A stretch of 64,000 nt of DNA, from contig NC_092115.1 of NCBI RefSeq assembly GCF_045679555.1, forward strand, positions 36,960,728 to 37,024,727. The letters are read 5' to 3'. Every line of letters begins with the position of its first letter. Position 1 is the first letter of the stretch. The notes beneath the pieces are model-generated. The model did not search any database, was not told where the DNA came from, and saw nothing but the letters and a program-made list of their open reading frames with translations. The DNA comes from Salvelinus alpinus. Its lineage: Eukaryota > Chordata > Actinopteri > Salmoniformes > Salmonidae. Of the stretch, positions 63,676 through 64,000 are shown piece after piece. The position numbers and the translations under genes were made by a program.

Positions 63676-64000
63676 TCATAAACGCTGCAAAAAAAAGAAA
63701 CGTCCCTTTTTCAGGACCCTGTCTTTCAAAGATAATACGTAAAAATCCAAATAACTTCACTGTAAAGGGTTTAAACACGTTTCCCATGCTTGTTCAATGA
63801 ACCATAAACAATTAATGAACATGCACCTGTGGAACGGTCGTTAAGACACTAACAGCTTACAGACGGTAGGCAATTAAGGTCACAGTTATGAAAACTTAGG
63901 ACACTAAAGAAGCCTTTCTACTGACTCTGAAAAACACCAAAAGAAAGATGCCCAAGGTCCCTGCTCATCTGAGTGAACATGCCTTAGGCATGGAGGCATG
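63676..64000 (+). mobile_element. Tc1-like transposon, left part, cut by window end
   Basis: Starts near 'cataaacgctgcaaaaaa'. The left untranslated region is typical of a Tc1 family (gaacggtcgttaagacac). The transposase begins at ATG 63948 as MPKVPAHLSEHALG, the first residues before the helix-turn-helix. The remainder lies beyond the window. Confidence 0.8.

Overview
This is a vertebrate nuclear window, almost certainly from a salmonid fish. The evidence is spliced vertebrate genes with fish-like sequence, many Tc1/mariner copies with long inverted ends, tRNA-headed SINEs of the salmonid type, ZBED-like hAT elements, L2-like and L1-like LINEs, and TTAA-flanked piggyBac-type elements. There are no bacterial features such as operons, ribosome binding sites or CRISPR arrays. 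Species and chromosome cannot be read from the sequence.

Two host genes are visible, both on the minus strand. (1) An hnRNP C gene (hnrnpc): seven coding exons between 15511 and 7264 splice in frame to a predicted 313-residue protein with an RRM, a coiled coil and an acidic tail. A 3'UTR runs to about 6688. A possible untranslated first exon and promoter lie near 28.4-28.5 kb. (2) A DCAF8 (WDR42A) gene: eleven in-frame coding exons between 51646 and 46341, covering all WD repeats and the C-terminus. The exon with the start codon was not found. A long 3'UTR probably fills about 44.7-46.3 kb. I see no functional link between the two genes beyond adjacency and shared strand.

The rest is mostly layered transposable elements. 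2.3-6.4 kb: hAT-like repeat carrying a Tc1. 7.4-14.8 kb: hnrnpc introns filled by Tc1 copies, one holding a hAT-like element that itself holds a piggyBac. 15.8-16.2 kb: palindromic TTAA MITE. 18.5-26.7 kb: Tc1 plus three copies of one hAT family, two sharing a SINE. 29-34.3 kb: SINE and four Tc1 families, with a LINE tail and an LTR-like insert. 37.6-42.6 kb: LINE fragments. 43-44.3 kb: TIR element. 46.7-50.3 kb: elements in DCAF8 introns. 52.6-57.9 kb: Tc1, L1 and a nearly intact Tc1. 58-61.3 kb: SINE, LTR-like element and unclassified repeats. 61.4-63.7 kb: second copy of the 2.3 kb repeat. 63.7 kb to the end: start of another Tc1.

I found no convincing new biological system. The most informative items are the nested insertions with readable target-site duplications, the SINE carried inside a hAT family, the in-frame 24-bp repeat in the hnrnpc acidic domain, and a SINE lying directly against a DCAF8 splice acceptor. 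Exon calls come from reading splice sites and frame by eye against remembered family features; no alignment or search was run.
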